Assembly (NCBI GenBank): GCA_950295325.1 | Contig: OX485809.1 | Coordinates: 558,001 to 622,000 of the forward strand | DNA from: Polytrichum commune | Taxonomy: Eukaryota; Streptophyta; Polytrichopsida; Polytrichales; Polytrichaceae | Length of the DNA stretch: 64,000 nt | Direction of reading: 5' to 3' | In this document: in pieces, positions 11,365 through 21,459 of the stretch | Layout of the letters: every line of letters starts with the position of its first letter | How positions within the stretch are numbered: position 1 is the first letter of the stretch | Made by a program: the position numbers and the translations under genes | Notes under the pieces: model-generated | Told to the model about the DNA's origin: nothing | The model's input: the letters and a program-made list of their open reading frames with translations, nothing else | The model's database searches: none

Positions 11365-13140
11365 AGATATGTGGGTGTTATTTGGTTAGTTTTTCATGTT
11401 CTCCACCTTCTACCGATTAGATTCACACAACGAAACTTGTGTTGCACTAGCAAGTCTATAATGATGAAGCGTCAGTAAGAATCATACTGCCCTGATTTAA
11501 TTATGGTTATTGGCAGTACATGTTTGCTGATTCCTTGACTACAGAGCTAAACAAATTTTGAAGACGCAATCGAATCTGTTTTAAACAGGTTTCTTTTTGG
11601 TCACTACAAGCATATGAGTCCTAGACAATTGACCTACAGGAAATGAGTCCTATGTAACTAAAAAATTTGCAAATCTAAGTATAGTGGTAGATTGCATTGT
11701 TCTTTCATCAATGTGGGACAATTGCGTAGGACTTGTAGTGTTTATTTTTTGGATCTTCACCTAATTACACACCAATCAAATATAAGTGTCTGATTAAGAA
11801 AAGTAACTGAAAAATACCCGCATACCTTAGTGGCCGGGTCGTGTTCCAGAATCTCCATGGACTTCCATACGTGCTCCAAGAAATTGTAGACACCTGACTA
11901 CAAATAAATAGCGAGTTCTTCAGCTGGGTGAGGGTTGGATCGGTCCGATGAAACCAATATTCTGGATGATTCGCAATGAAAAAATTGCTTGCGGTGGTAA
12001 GGTACCTGGGCCTTCTGTTGGCCACTCTTCTTATTTGGACACTTTCAATTGAATAGTGCAATGGTAAGGCTTGTTGTAGTTGAGAAGGACAACATAAAGA
12101 CATTCACTGATATAAATATATCTATTCAGCTCAGACCGGATCGTCAAAAGGAACCAATATTTTGGACGATTCAAATGAAAAAACCGTTCCGGTTCTGAGA
12201 TATGTGGACCTAATGTGGTCATTCTTCTTGATTGAATACCTATATTTGAGTGGTGTAAGCTTATAGAGACACCAATCAGACACTTGTTATGATGAAAGTG
12301 GAGTATATGCTCAGAATCTAGGCCCCATTCTAGGTCAACAGTAAACACAATCGGGAGGGCCTTTAAATTCACTTAAAGGTAATGAGAATCTTCACTTTGA
12401 CCTCTTATAACAATTGCAATTCAAATCCGATGCTGAAACTTTAGATGGTAATCTTCTTGATTGGCGCTGGCTAACTAACTGGATGAGACAATTCCTAAGC
12501 TGATCCAATGATCAGAAATGTTTGTGGTGTTGGAAGGACCGCATACCTTGACAAGATGAAAGATTTTCTACTAAATTAGTAGAGTTTGTTAACAGTTCTC
12601 CTGTGCAGAAAGGAATAATTGAAGTGTGGGTAGCTTCTGCATGCATGTCTCATATTTCTGTACAGAACCTAACGCCTAATTCCTTCAGTCAAGTGCTTGG
12701 AGATCAGTGCGATGGAAATTACTCAGTTCCAATTCGTGACCTGCTTCATCAGATAGTCCTTTTGGGCCATAAGGTATGTGGGGTTTATTTGGTTCAATTT
12801 TCATGTTCTCCACCTTCCCCCCATTGGATTTACCCAACAAAACTTGCGTTGCAATAGCAAATCCACAATGAAGGATCAGAAATAACCATATTGAAAATCG
12901 GACCTTCTCTAATTTAATTTATGCATGTTTGCTGATTTCTTAACTGAATACATAGGTCCTCCCAATTCTGCACCTATTGAGTGTGGAATAGTTGATAAAA
13001 TTTACAGATATAGTCCAACCTCTTTTAAACCTGTGTCTTCATGGTGTTTGTTCTTTGATCCTCACCTAAATACACACCAATCAAATATAGGTGTCTGATT
13101 GGGAAAAGTAACCAAATCACACCCGCATACCTTATATTGA
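11365..13140. repeat. Direct duplication of intron-like segments (11365-11830 and 12774-13140)
   Basis: The text following ATATGTGGG at 11368 (TCATGTTCTCCACCTTC, a GATTCACACAACGAAACTTG-like stretch, then ACACACCAATCAAATATA and GTGTCTGATT, ending CCCGCATACCTTA) occurs again from 12774 to 13140. In the second copy it begins precisely at the GTATGT donor of the exon at 12609-12773. A further local duplication relates 11930-11985 to 12130-12190 (both contain CCAATATT.TGGA.GATTC). Confidence 0.6.
12609..12773 (+). CDS. Exon of an unrecognised protein gene
   Basis: A 165-bp open exon of exactly 55 codons. An excellent acceptor (TTCTCCTGTGCAG) ends at 12608 and a donor (AAG/GTATGTG) starts at 12774. 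The peptide begins KGIIEVWVASACMSH and ends SVPIRDLLHQIVLLGHK. It looks like an internal exon of an alpha-helical protein, but I do not recognise the family. Neighbouring candidate exons at 13397 and 13566 may belong to the same gene. Confidence 0.5.
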
Positions 13141-13182
13141 GCTTCGCACTGGTCATTGTTTAAGTTACTATTTCTATACTCG

Positions 13183-13213
13183 AAGATTTTCAAGATTTTC
13201 AAGATTTTCAAGA
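13183..13213. repeat. Short 9-bp tandem repeat
   Basis: The unit AAGATTTTC is repeated about 3.4 times within the candidate intron between the exons at 12609 and 13397. Confidence 0.8.
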
Positions 13214-13396
13214 TGTCAAGCTTCAAGATTTTTTTCAAACGATTGTAAGTTATGCATGTGTGATAATTATTTTTTTACTTTTTGTTGGAAAAAATAAAGT
13301 GTGTTTCAAACAACAACAATTGCACCTGTTAAGGCAAACAGTCGGTGGTCATGCCACTTTGGCCAGCGGGGACTCGTCTGCTCATAAAGCGGCCAG

Positions 13397-13522
13397 ATTG
13401 AGCTGAACAGGGCATGGCTCGGGCACAAGCAAACACACCTCGAGTTATGCTGCAATGGGTACATCTCGGCTGTGAAGCTGTGCACCATCTTCGAGGAGAT
13501 TCAAACCCAATTTCCTTCATGT
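13397..13522 (+). CDS. Candidate exon of an unrecognised protein gene
   Basis: An open segment after GGCCAG encodes IELNRAWLGHKQTHLELCC, then NGYISAVKLCTIFEEIQ and TQFPSC. Its composition is protein-like and more GC-rich than the flanks. A donor (GTGTTG at 13523, or GTGTGT at 13521) follows. In-frame stops lie on both sides, which fits an internal exon. The family is unknown and the upstream boundary is uncertain. Confidence 0.4.
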
Positions 13523-13565
13523 GTGTTGCTTAATTATTTCAGCCTATAACTTACTCTGCATCTAG

Positions 13566-13733
13566 GCATGCCCGGCTTCAGATTGCATACAGATTTCAGA
13601 GTGTATCTGAAGATGAAGATATTAACACCGCTATTATTGTGGCACCAACAGCAGATACAACTATTGACTTCATTTTAAAAAATTGGTTCGCATCCAACCA
13701 AGACATTGACAAGCTTGCTCCAAGTTTTGCTTA
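13566..13733 (+). pseudogene. Coding-like segment with decayed tandem copies
   Basis: After an acceptor (GCATCTAG) the frame reads HARLQIAYRFQSVSEDEDIN, then TAIIVAPTADTTIDFIL and NWFASNQDIDKLAPSFA, ending in TAA. Parts recur at 13728-13800 (CTTCAGATTGCATACAGA again) and at 14018-14150 (CAGAGTTTATCCGAAGATGA and GACAAACTCGCTCCAAAG), with frame-breaking changes. I read this as an exon duplicated two or three times, with the later copies decaying. Function unknown. Confidence 0.4.
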
Positions 13734-14951
13734 ATTTTCCAGCCTACTTGGTATATCTAGGAATGCCCCGCTTCAGATTGCATACAGACTTCGGAGCTTT
13801 GAACCGGGAGATCCGACTGCTAGTTACAGATGAGCCGATTGAGTTTGAGAATTGGCCAGTTCAAGAATTTAGGCAATTTTCCGATCAATTTAGAGGAATA
13901 TGTGGAATGCACCTTAAAATATCAAAGAAAAACCGAATGAAATCAACATGACATAACTGGTTGGACTTTGAAACAACTTCGATCTTGACCCATTTTGCCC
14001 ACATTCTCCCCGTTCACTGCTTCAGAGTTTATCCGAAGATGAAGAAACACGACAAATAATGTGGCAGGAACAACAGAGACATAAATTAACCTGATATCCT
14101 TTTGCTATTCTCATTTGACCAAGACGTTGACAAACTCGCTCCAAAGCAGAAATTTAAGGCAACGGGTTACGGAACCCTCTGGTGGCCTGCAAACTTCTAA
14201 TTATCTACACACTATAAGTTCACTTCTCAAATTCTCACCTGCAACGCAGTTGAACAATTTGTGTTTGAGAGAATTAGGACCCTTTCTGAGACACGGTCGA
14301 GCTAAAACAAATTTAACCTTGTTTAAGTACCTCAGACTTTGTTTTGGTACAAAAGCACAATCGATGATGGGTCAATTTGAAAGGTCAAAACGAAAGTGCA
14401 ACGTTTGTTCACCTGTGGGTTAAGTTGTAAGTAAATGGGGAAAGGAAAATTGGCAAACTGGTCTTAGATTGACACGTAGAAGTGATGAAAAGGTTTGTCA
14501 ACGGCAGATTTCAAAGGGCGAGGAGGCAAATCCACAGCGCCAGATTCAAAAGGGCGCAGACTTGTATGCAAAATAGGCTACTCTTGGGCTCCAAAACTTC
14601 CCTTTTCTAGGATTGATTTTGTGCCTGAATCACCGTTTACCCACAGCAAATTGCATATAATCATGGTAGGCATCTGTAATACCCCAGAAAGTTTCCGCAA
14701 AATATTCCACTACCAAAATCGAAGTTAACAATATCTGAGAAAATCCTGTTCAGATGATTCAAGTAATGGTGACAGCTTTGTAGTAATTGGGCCATTACTG
14801 CATGTTCAATTTTGATCATGCAGTACTGGCCCGAGGATACAGTTTCGCCACAATCAAATTTCATTCTCACCTAATTTTTCAAACCGCAGACCCATTTCAA
14901 TGCAGCTGCTTGTGTCAGCTAAATTTTGGTCAAGCGTTCAAGGGAATTTAA

Positions 14952-14978
14952 TTAGGGTTTAGGGTTTAGGGTTTAGGG
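14952..14978 (+). promoter_or_regulatory. Telobox run in front of a candidate start codon
   Basis: A partial plus three full TTTAGGG units end directly at the ATG at 14979. Teloboxes of one to four units are common in plant promoters and 5' leaders of growth and ribosome-related genes. An interstitial telomere remnant is the alternative, but the run is short and abuts an open frame. Confidence 0.55.
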
Positions 14979-15651
14979 ATGTCAAGAAGTGTGGTGTTTC
15001 AGCCATCCATGCAGCGAGAAGGGTCTCAAAGATCTACACAAGTAACATCTGAAGACTGTGTTAAAGTCTGAACCTATGACAGCTTCTGTACCCTTGAGTA
15101 AGAATTGTCAATGGAGTCCGAAGACTCCATTGACCAATGGGTCCCACTTGATCTTTCAGGATTTTCATGGTGGCCTCCACCAAATTCGTCTCATGGATGC
15201 TGACAAGTTGGCTCACTGTTTTTCTTCTGTCTTGAGTGACTGTCAAGCGAAAGGAGGAGAGAAAGGTAACTTAAGATTAGTACTCAGGCGGTGCAGATCG
15301 TAAAAACCCACATCAGTTGAAGTTCCTTAAAGATTGAGGAAGACTAACTTACTTAATTAAGTACTACTAGACCGTCAGCTTGATATTTTTGAGTAGCGGA
15401 CCACATTCAAGGGCGGCGACACATTTAGGTCCACCCAGTTCCACATGAACAAGAATTAGGTCTAGCAAGTACTTCCTAACTTAACTTCGCAGTGTATAAA
15501 TTCGGTAGTCGACAGTTACAGCTTCTGTTCGAATTCAGTGTCTTCTTTCTTCATAATATCTCATTTTCGTCTTTAAGACACAATAGTCATTTGATCAGAT
15601 TGCTTAGCATCGGAGAAATCTGTGTCCTGCACATATCTTTATTGCAGAATA
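14979..15651 (+). CDS. Candidate 5' exons of an unrecognised gene
   Basis: Exon 1 is 14979-15041: ATG giving MSRSVVFQPSMQREGSQRST plus Q, then GTAACA. Exon 2 is 15160-15265: acceptor GATCTTTCAG, peptide DFHGGLHQIRLMDADKLAHC, then FSSVLSDCQAKGGEK, donor GTAACT. Exon 3 starts at 15493 after CTTCGCAG and reads VYKFGSRQLQLLFEFSVFFL, then HNISFSSLRHNSHLIRLLSIG. The phases 0 and 1 agree across both junctions. The 3' limit of exon 3 is unclear. The telobox directly upstream supports a real 5' end. I do not recognise the family; the third exon looks helical and hydrophobic. The exon at 15958 may be its 3' end. Confidence 0.45.
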
Positions 15652-15957
15652 ATTACATTAGGCTCCAATTTCACGGATGCATAAATTTTAGGCGCTTATT
15701 GAAAGACTTGGGAAGTGGTTGAGCTTCAGATTCACAGACAAAAACAATCGTAGTGGGCAATTGAGGAGCTTCGACCTCGTATGCAATTCTCTTGGAGTGG
15801 TTGAAGGGTTTCGGGTTTAGGTTTAAGGTTAATGTTTCCAGGCTACCAAGTTTTGTGCACACAATTCCTTGAAAAAGTGACTGGGAACTTCTCAGTTTTG
15901 GAGAGCTGAAAATTGAACATCCTATTTGAAGCTCGTGGGATCGACGTATTTTTGAGA

Positions 15958-16275
15958 ATGGAAAATTACATGAAATATGGCGGAGGGTTAAGCGAACCTG
16001 GTGCAGATGCGGCGATAGAGTGCATGGAGAAGGTGGAGGCCATGGTGAGCACATCGATTCTACACCAGGAAGATGTGTGGAACATGATCATGGCGCTCTT
16101 CCCCGACGACGTTCTTCCCTTCAGTAATCGTAAAAGTGGGGTTGATGAGAATCTCTGCCAAGTTTCGACACCGGTCCATGTTTTGAAGGCCATCAAGGAG
16201 AGGCTGGAGAGCTCCATGGATTGGAGCCGTCTTGCTCAATGTCGATTGAAGGGCATTCTTCCCGACAATTCCTAG
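15958..16275 (+). CDS. Open frame of an unrecognised protein, probably a 3' exon
   Basis: From the ATG at 15958 the frame runs 105 residues to TAG at 16273, and it is also open upstream to about 15913. It contains MENYMKYGGGLSEPGADAAI, EKVEAMVSTSILHQEDVWN, ALFPDDVLPFSNRKSG and HVLKAIKERLESSMDWSRL. It is acidic and amphipathic, GC-richer than its flanks, and its codon composition looks coding. It could be the last exon of the gene starting at 14979 or a small single-exon gene. No family recognised. Confidence 0.5.
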   Translation: MENYMKYGGGLSEPGADAAIECMEKVEAMVSTSILHQEDVWNMIMALFPDDVLPFSNRKSGVDENLCQVSTPVHVLKAIKERLESSMDWSRLAQCRLKGILPDNS

Positions 16276-16720
16276 GGACGACTTCGACTGCCTCAACATA
16301 AGGTTAAAAAAATCTCGCCATCAATCTTAGATTTGCTGATAGATGCCAAATCGGTCACATGTGAATGTATCCTGCACCAGCAACTACATAGTGTACCGAT
16401 AGCCCAGGTCAAGATTTAGACCAGAGAGACAATTCAGCCCTTTGTCTCACTATCTATAACATAATTAGGGTTCTGATATGTGGAGATCAAAACCTCGTGT
16501 AGTTTTTTGTGAGACTCCCTCGTCATCAGGTCAACAAAATGTCACCATCAATCTTAAATTTGCTGATGGATGCCGAATGGGTCAAATGTGAATGCATCCT
16601 GCACCAGGAATTAAACTGTACACCGATAGCCCAGGTCTAGAGGCAGTCTAGCCTTCTTTCCAATAACATATGAGGGTTCTGGCACGGAGAGATCAGAAAC
16701 TCATGTAGCTTATTTTTCTG
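16270..16720. repeat. Tandem duplication, period about 227 bp
   Basis: CCATCAATCTTA.ATTTGCTG occurs at 16318 and 16545. Both copies continue through GATGCC, GTGAATG.ATCCTGCACCA, ACCGATAGCCCAGGTC and AGGGTTCTG. The duplication starts just after the stop codon at 16275, so it probably includes a 3' untranslated region. Confidence 0.75.
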
Positions 16721-18767
16721 ACTTTTTACGATGTACTATATAATTTCCCCAATACTTATAAGTGTAGCTCCTAATCACAACATTCTTGCAACTGAAGTTT
16801 CATGACACCTGCTTAACCCCAGCTGCATTCAGGCCTTGCTCAAGTAACAAACCAATCTGACAAAGTATGATTTGAACTTCGATGCTCTAGTCAAGTGGTC
16901 GTCAGATTGTAGCTTTAGGTTGCAGTATCTCTGTGCGAAGTGGTCTACAAATTCACAAAATTCAGGACAATTCAAAAAAAATGGAGATTCTTGGGTACAT
17001 ATGTGCTCTTGCATGAGTGATGCTGAAACCTCTTAACATGCCGAAGCAGGATTAGGGCCGAAGAATCTTTAATGCGTCTCATGTATCAAAAGCCAAAGCT
17101 GGAATTTAGTGGTGCAAATCCTCTAGCCATTATGTGGTCCCTGAATTTGCAGAACCCAATACAATACATTTTCAAGGGCATTCATGGTGCTGTGAACCTC
17201 TTTTATTTTTATTTTTAAATGCTCATACTAGGCGAAAGTATGATTTGAATTGAAAATCACTGATGGTCCAGAAGAGTTCTACAGTTTATCCTTGTTGTCC
17301 TCCGTTGACACAGATCACACGTCAAACTTCATCAGCTAAGTTGTTATTGACTTTCTCTTCCTTCTGAATGAGCAGTATTAGTTTCCAGGATTTGTGTGTT
17401 TTTAAATGTACATGTCTACGGATTGCATGCACAGGTAGTTGGTGCTCGAGCTCCAACTTTCAGCATTGAGCTGCACACCTTTGAGACATTGCCAATTCAA
17501 ATGAGCTAGATTTTGCAACAAATTTCAATATGGGTCAAAGAGTTTGTCAACTTTATTAAACTCACACAAGATAGCAGATACAGGCCATCATATTATCATA
17601 CCTGCAGCTCATGGCCTCTTTGACATCACTGGGATGTTTATCTCAATTGTCAAAAGGGAGTGAAATTACTGATATGTTCTTGCAGTTTACGTCACACACA
17701 AGCCATCAAAATATAGGTGCAGTCACTTCAGACAACTAACTCTACTTCATCTGCATTGACAGCTTATTTATCACTTGGGTATCAGAGTTACATCCTGGTA
17801 TCCCCAAATAGCTTGACAAATACATTATTGTCATCATCATGATATGCCCATATACCCACCATGCTAGTCCCCAAAGATCCATCGTCTTCAAACTCCTATA
17901 TTATTAAGGCTTGGTTCTTTACACGTTTCTCCAATCATTACTGTTGTGGAGGATAAGAGATAGTAGAGTGGCCAAGTTGCATTCTTTGCCACTAATGACG
18001 CCTTATAGCAATATCAGAGTGGCAAGAATGAAGCACATTAATGCAAAACAGATGACCTCAGAAGGAAAGTGCATTTTGGTTGGATACTAAAATTCTTTAT
18101 CAACACTACCCTTCTTCAACATAGAGCTGCAGTTTGAATTATTGTTCAAACCCTGTAAAGTGGAGGATGATAACTTCATAAGTTTGACAAAAGTTCAATA
18201 CATCCTAATTAGACAAACTTACTTAACACTGTCCATTAGAAAGCGATTAGGATGACATATACCCTGAGCATGCAGTTAAGAAGAAACTATGAAAAACAAG
18301 ACCTGACCAAATAAATTTAATCCGGCCTCCACATGTAGGTATATTACAAGCCCCACTGCCAACTGGCAAAGGAGAATAGTTCTGTAAAGTATAACATTGT
18401 ACAAATCGGGTCTAAATGCAGTATTTTATGATAAGCTTCAGAAAACTGCTCTTCAGCATGAGGTGCTCAAAAAATCATATAAGTGAGCTCAAATTGTGTA
18501 GTGCGCACAAATCTTCTCAAAATCTACATGTTCTCAACCTGATTCACCAGGTTACTGAGGAGCTGATCACACCGGCCACTTCTGGCACCATCCGTTGGCA
18601 TCTCTGGCTGTAATAGTGTGAAAAGTGGTGAGCCAACATCTATTTCTCAACATAATCCCCAGCAATTTCACGGCTAGAACCGGACAGAAATTTTGGTGTG
18701 ATCGGAGCCTGAGCTGATACAAGCATCCGTATTACAAGGGTGATGCACTAGACCTTTGAACTCCACG
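16721..18767. other. Intergenic, no feature recognised
   Basis: No open frame with coding character and no repeat structure that I can define. The right part probably includes the 3' untranslated region of the minus-strand PLAC8 gene ending at 18768. Confidence 0.4.
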
Positions 18768-20819
18768 TCATTGCTCCGGGTGGACAGACTGTGCAGGTGG
18801 TGGAGTCAACGCAGTCTGCTGCTCAGAAGAATGTCGAGTGTCATTTATCCTCACAGGCGTAGTGGGTTGTATTGATGAAGCTGGCACAGGGTTTAGTAAG
18901 ACGGACTGATGTGCACTTTCATGCCCTGGAGATTCTGCCCTTGCCTGGGACCTGGCATAGAACTTATCATCAATGACATCAAAAGCCTCAGCAGTCCGGA
19001 CCTCTTGACACAGAGAGCAACAGCTGCAGAAGAGCCATTGTGTGCAGTCAGTCATGTTAGGCTGCCCACAGCACCACGTCTTACTGGGTAGATTGTATCT
19101 CTGTCTCATTCGAATCCGCCAGAACCCTCCATACAGTAATCCAAAAATACAAAGTACAATACCTCCTCTGCCCAAGCTCTCACGTACGATTCTGACAGAT
19201 ATCCCACACAAAAATTGTCAGAGAACATGTCTTGGATGAAACATGAGCTGCAAAGAAAAACTTTTGTACTTGATCTTTGCACAGTGCTACCATGAGACCA
19301 AAAAATGTGTTTTATTTGTACTCTGGGAATTTAGGAATGTAGTGAATACAAGAATGACATGTTCACAAGTTATTCAAACACAGTGCAATCATGTAACAAA
19401 GTCTGAAATATTGTCTTGGTAGGGTATTAGGCAAATGAAACAATCACAAGAATCTGGAAGCCCTGAAAGGGAAACTTACTTATTATTGACGTTGATTGCT
19501 GCAATGTCGAACACAAGAAAAGGGGCAAAGCACATAAGTAAGAACGTCATGATGTGTACATAGCGATTGCCGAATCCAAGCCTGTCCAGATTGTATCCCA
19601 AAACACAGCAGAAACAACCTACAGTGACCATCGAAATCTTGGGAGATTCACAACAATCAAACAAGCCTCCTTGCCATTCAGGATCATCCACCACTTTGCC
19701 CTCCCTGGAAGCAAAGGTCGTTCTTCTCTCCAAAAGTCGATATTTCCTTGGCAAGTGAAACAATGTTGGGGGCCCCTTGAGCTCCCCTTGTTCAGCCTTC
19801 TCAGAGGCTTCTTCCGCATTTTCATCTTCATCATCTTCTGGCACAAAGTCCCTTCCTAATGGACTAAGACTATTGTATATCCCAGCTGCGCACCCTGCAC
19901 CTATTGCAAATGCCAAACAAATACCAACACCAATAGCCGGTCGGTTTTCTCTCTTGTATCCCCAATTCAACCCACAAAGTGCGTATTGGGAGAAGCAGTT
20001 CAAGTGGAGGAGGAGAACCACAACAAGTATGTGAGACCATTCGTGGGGTTTCCGCATTGCTTTCTTACAATAGACTGCGCGAAGCTTCAGGATGTCATCC
20101 GGGCGCCACCTTATTAACCATATGAGATGCAAAATCCGTGTCGGGTGAAGGTACAGCACTAGCAATGTGAAGAGCCCGTTGATGGTCTGGTTAGAGACTT
20201 CAAACCACAAGTCACGGTCAGACTTCTTGGGTAGAACTGCATTGAGCATACCCACCATAACCATGAAGAGAATAGCTCCAGACACACCCACTGCTATGCC
20301 CCACACCAGAATAGCCAAGTTCTTCGGGTTACGCAGCCATTCCAAGGCCATCTTTTTCAGAGTTTCCCATTGCACTTCTCCTATATACGGCAAAGTGATA
20401 CTTTTGGACATCCGAGGTTGTCTGGGGGAAGGTGTCAACCTCGAAACCTCCTCTCTTGATTCTTGGAACCTTGCCAAGGTAGTTGATGGAGTGAGGATTG
20501 AATTCAATGGTTTGGCAAACTTAGGGCTAACCGCCAAGCCCAATGGGGGCTTATTCCCCACGCCAACATTCACTGTTTTACTTTGGTTTCTCCCTCTGGA
20601 AGGTGAATCCTCTGATTCACTCTCAACAATCCCACCCACAGGATTCCCTTTCTCCTTGCGGCTCTGTAGGAGATGCTTGAAGGACAGGGAATGCAAGGAG
20701 GAGTCATTGGGGTTCTCACTATCTAAAGGTGCCAGCTCAACCTCTTTGTTGTCAATGGCAGACGGACTGTCAGGGAGGTTCTCCATCTTCTCCGTATTAT
20801 TTGTTGAAAGACTGCCCAT
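18768..20819 (-). CDS. PLAC8/DUF2985 family membrane protein
   Basis: Two exons on the minus strand: 20819-19480 and 19191-18768. The 288-bp intron has donor AA/GTAAGT and acceptor TATCTGTCAG; together they give 587 residues. The start is the ATG at 20819 (MGSLSTNN), since the frame further up uses no ATG. Residues 1-150 are polar, Ser/Pro-rich and probably disordered. Hydrophobic segments appear near residues 165-190 (LAILVWGIAVGVSGAILF), 215-240 and 290-325, as in DUF2985. The PLAC8 region spans about residues 395-515 with GGLFDCCESP, VGCFCCVLG, then IVLCIFGLLYGGFWRIRMR and WCCGQPNMTDCTQWLFCSCC, ending in the conserved LCQEVRTAE. A Ser/Pro/Gln-rich tail follows. An acidic stretch (EDDEDENAEEASEKAEQ) lies between the transmembrane and Cys-rich parts. 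Plant PLAC8 proteins are membrane proteins linked to organ size, calcium or cadmium handling. The role of this DUF2985 subclass is not established. Splicing keeps the conserved motif continuous, so I am confident in the join. Confidence 0.88.
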
Positions 20820-21107
20820 GGTATACAGTACCAAGACGACTCATGCCACGATCATGACACAAATGTGCAAGAGATTAAGAAAGTTGGGAGCAAAGACAGG
20901 ATTTCTAAAAGGACAATGGAGGGCAAGAAATTGAGTGCAGTGTACACCCAATCCTCATTTTGACCCTGAAGCACTTGAACTGCAGCGATATCCTTGATTG
21001 CAGCAATTGAAAGGGCGCCCCAATCGCTACGTCCAGTTTGCCAGTCCCACAGTTATCACATAGAGGGTAAAGGTGATCACTATATCTCCAAGCCTTACTA
21101 TCTATTG
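20820..21107 (-). promoter_or_regulatory. Short spacer between the UQCC6-like and PLAC8 genes
   Basis: Only 288 bp separate the stop codon of the upstream microprotein gene from the PLAC8 start codon on the same strand. It must hold the 3' end of one transcript and the 5' end of the next, unless the two share a transcript. No TATA box or telobox is obvious. Confidence 0.35.
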
Positions 21108-21459
21108 TCACTCTGGCAATTCTTTGCCTTTTTCTGGAATCGTCTGCACACAATCACAACCGTCACAGTTTGAAAACAAAAAAAATCCACTTGACTCAAA
21201 TCAAACAGGCACCCAGTATGGCAACTTAAAAAATTCCAAATCCCTCATCTACCGAACATGTCCAATGAGCACATTCTCACACTAAGGTAACATGATACAC
21301 AACACAGAACTGGTTTCCAAAACCAACACACACCAGATCAGGTTTGAAAATGTTGTGGACGATTGAGGCGCCGCCGAGCATGGAAGAAAGTGCCACAACA
21401 TATGACAGCACCATGGAGGGGCTCTTGATCGGCAGCTTCGAAGCCTTGCTGGTCACCAT
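21108..21459 (-). CDS. UQCC6/BRAWNIN-like microprotein (complex III assembly)
   Basis: Two exons on the minus strand: 21459-21334 (42 codons) and 21143-21108 (11 codons plus TGA), giving 53 residues. The intron has donor CTG/GTGTGT and acceptor GATTGTGTGCAG, phase 0. The protein starts MVTSKASKLPIKSPS, has a single membrane segment around residues 16-33 (MVLSYVVALSSMLGGAS), then IVHNIFKPDL and ends TIPEKGKELPE. The core GGASIVHNIFKPDLTIPE closely resembles the AGAEVVH..YRPDLTIPE signature of animal UQCC6 (BRAWNIN, C12orf73), an inner-membrane microprotein needed for assembly of respiratory complex III. Splicing restores exactly that signature, which strongly supports the join. The gene is too small for ordinary ORF calling. 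It lies head-to-tail with the PLAC8 gene 288 bp downstream. Mitochondrial location and function here are inferred from the family. Confidence 0.8.

Noticed and set aside
14952-14978. Telomere or chromosome end
   Set aside because: Only three to four TTTAGGG units in single-copy surroundings; far too short for a telomere.
17771-17790. Retrotransposon primer-binding site (GGGTATCAGAG)
   Set aside because: Partial match to the plant Met-tRNA site only; no LTR pair or retroelement genes nearby.
20167-20934. 255-residue open frame on the plus strand
   Set aside because: Antisense shadow of the PLAC8/DUF2985 first exon, which has clear family motifs on the minus strand.
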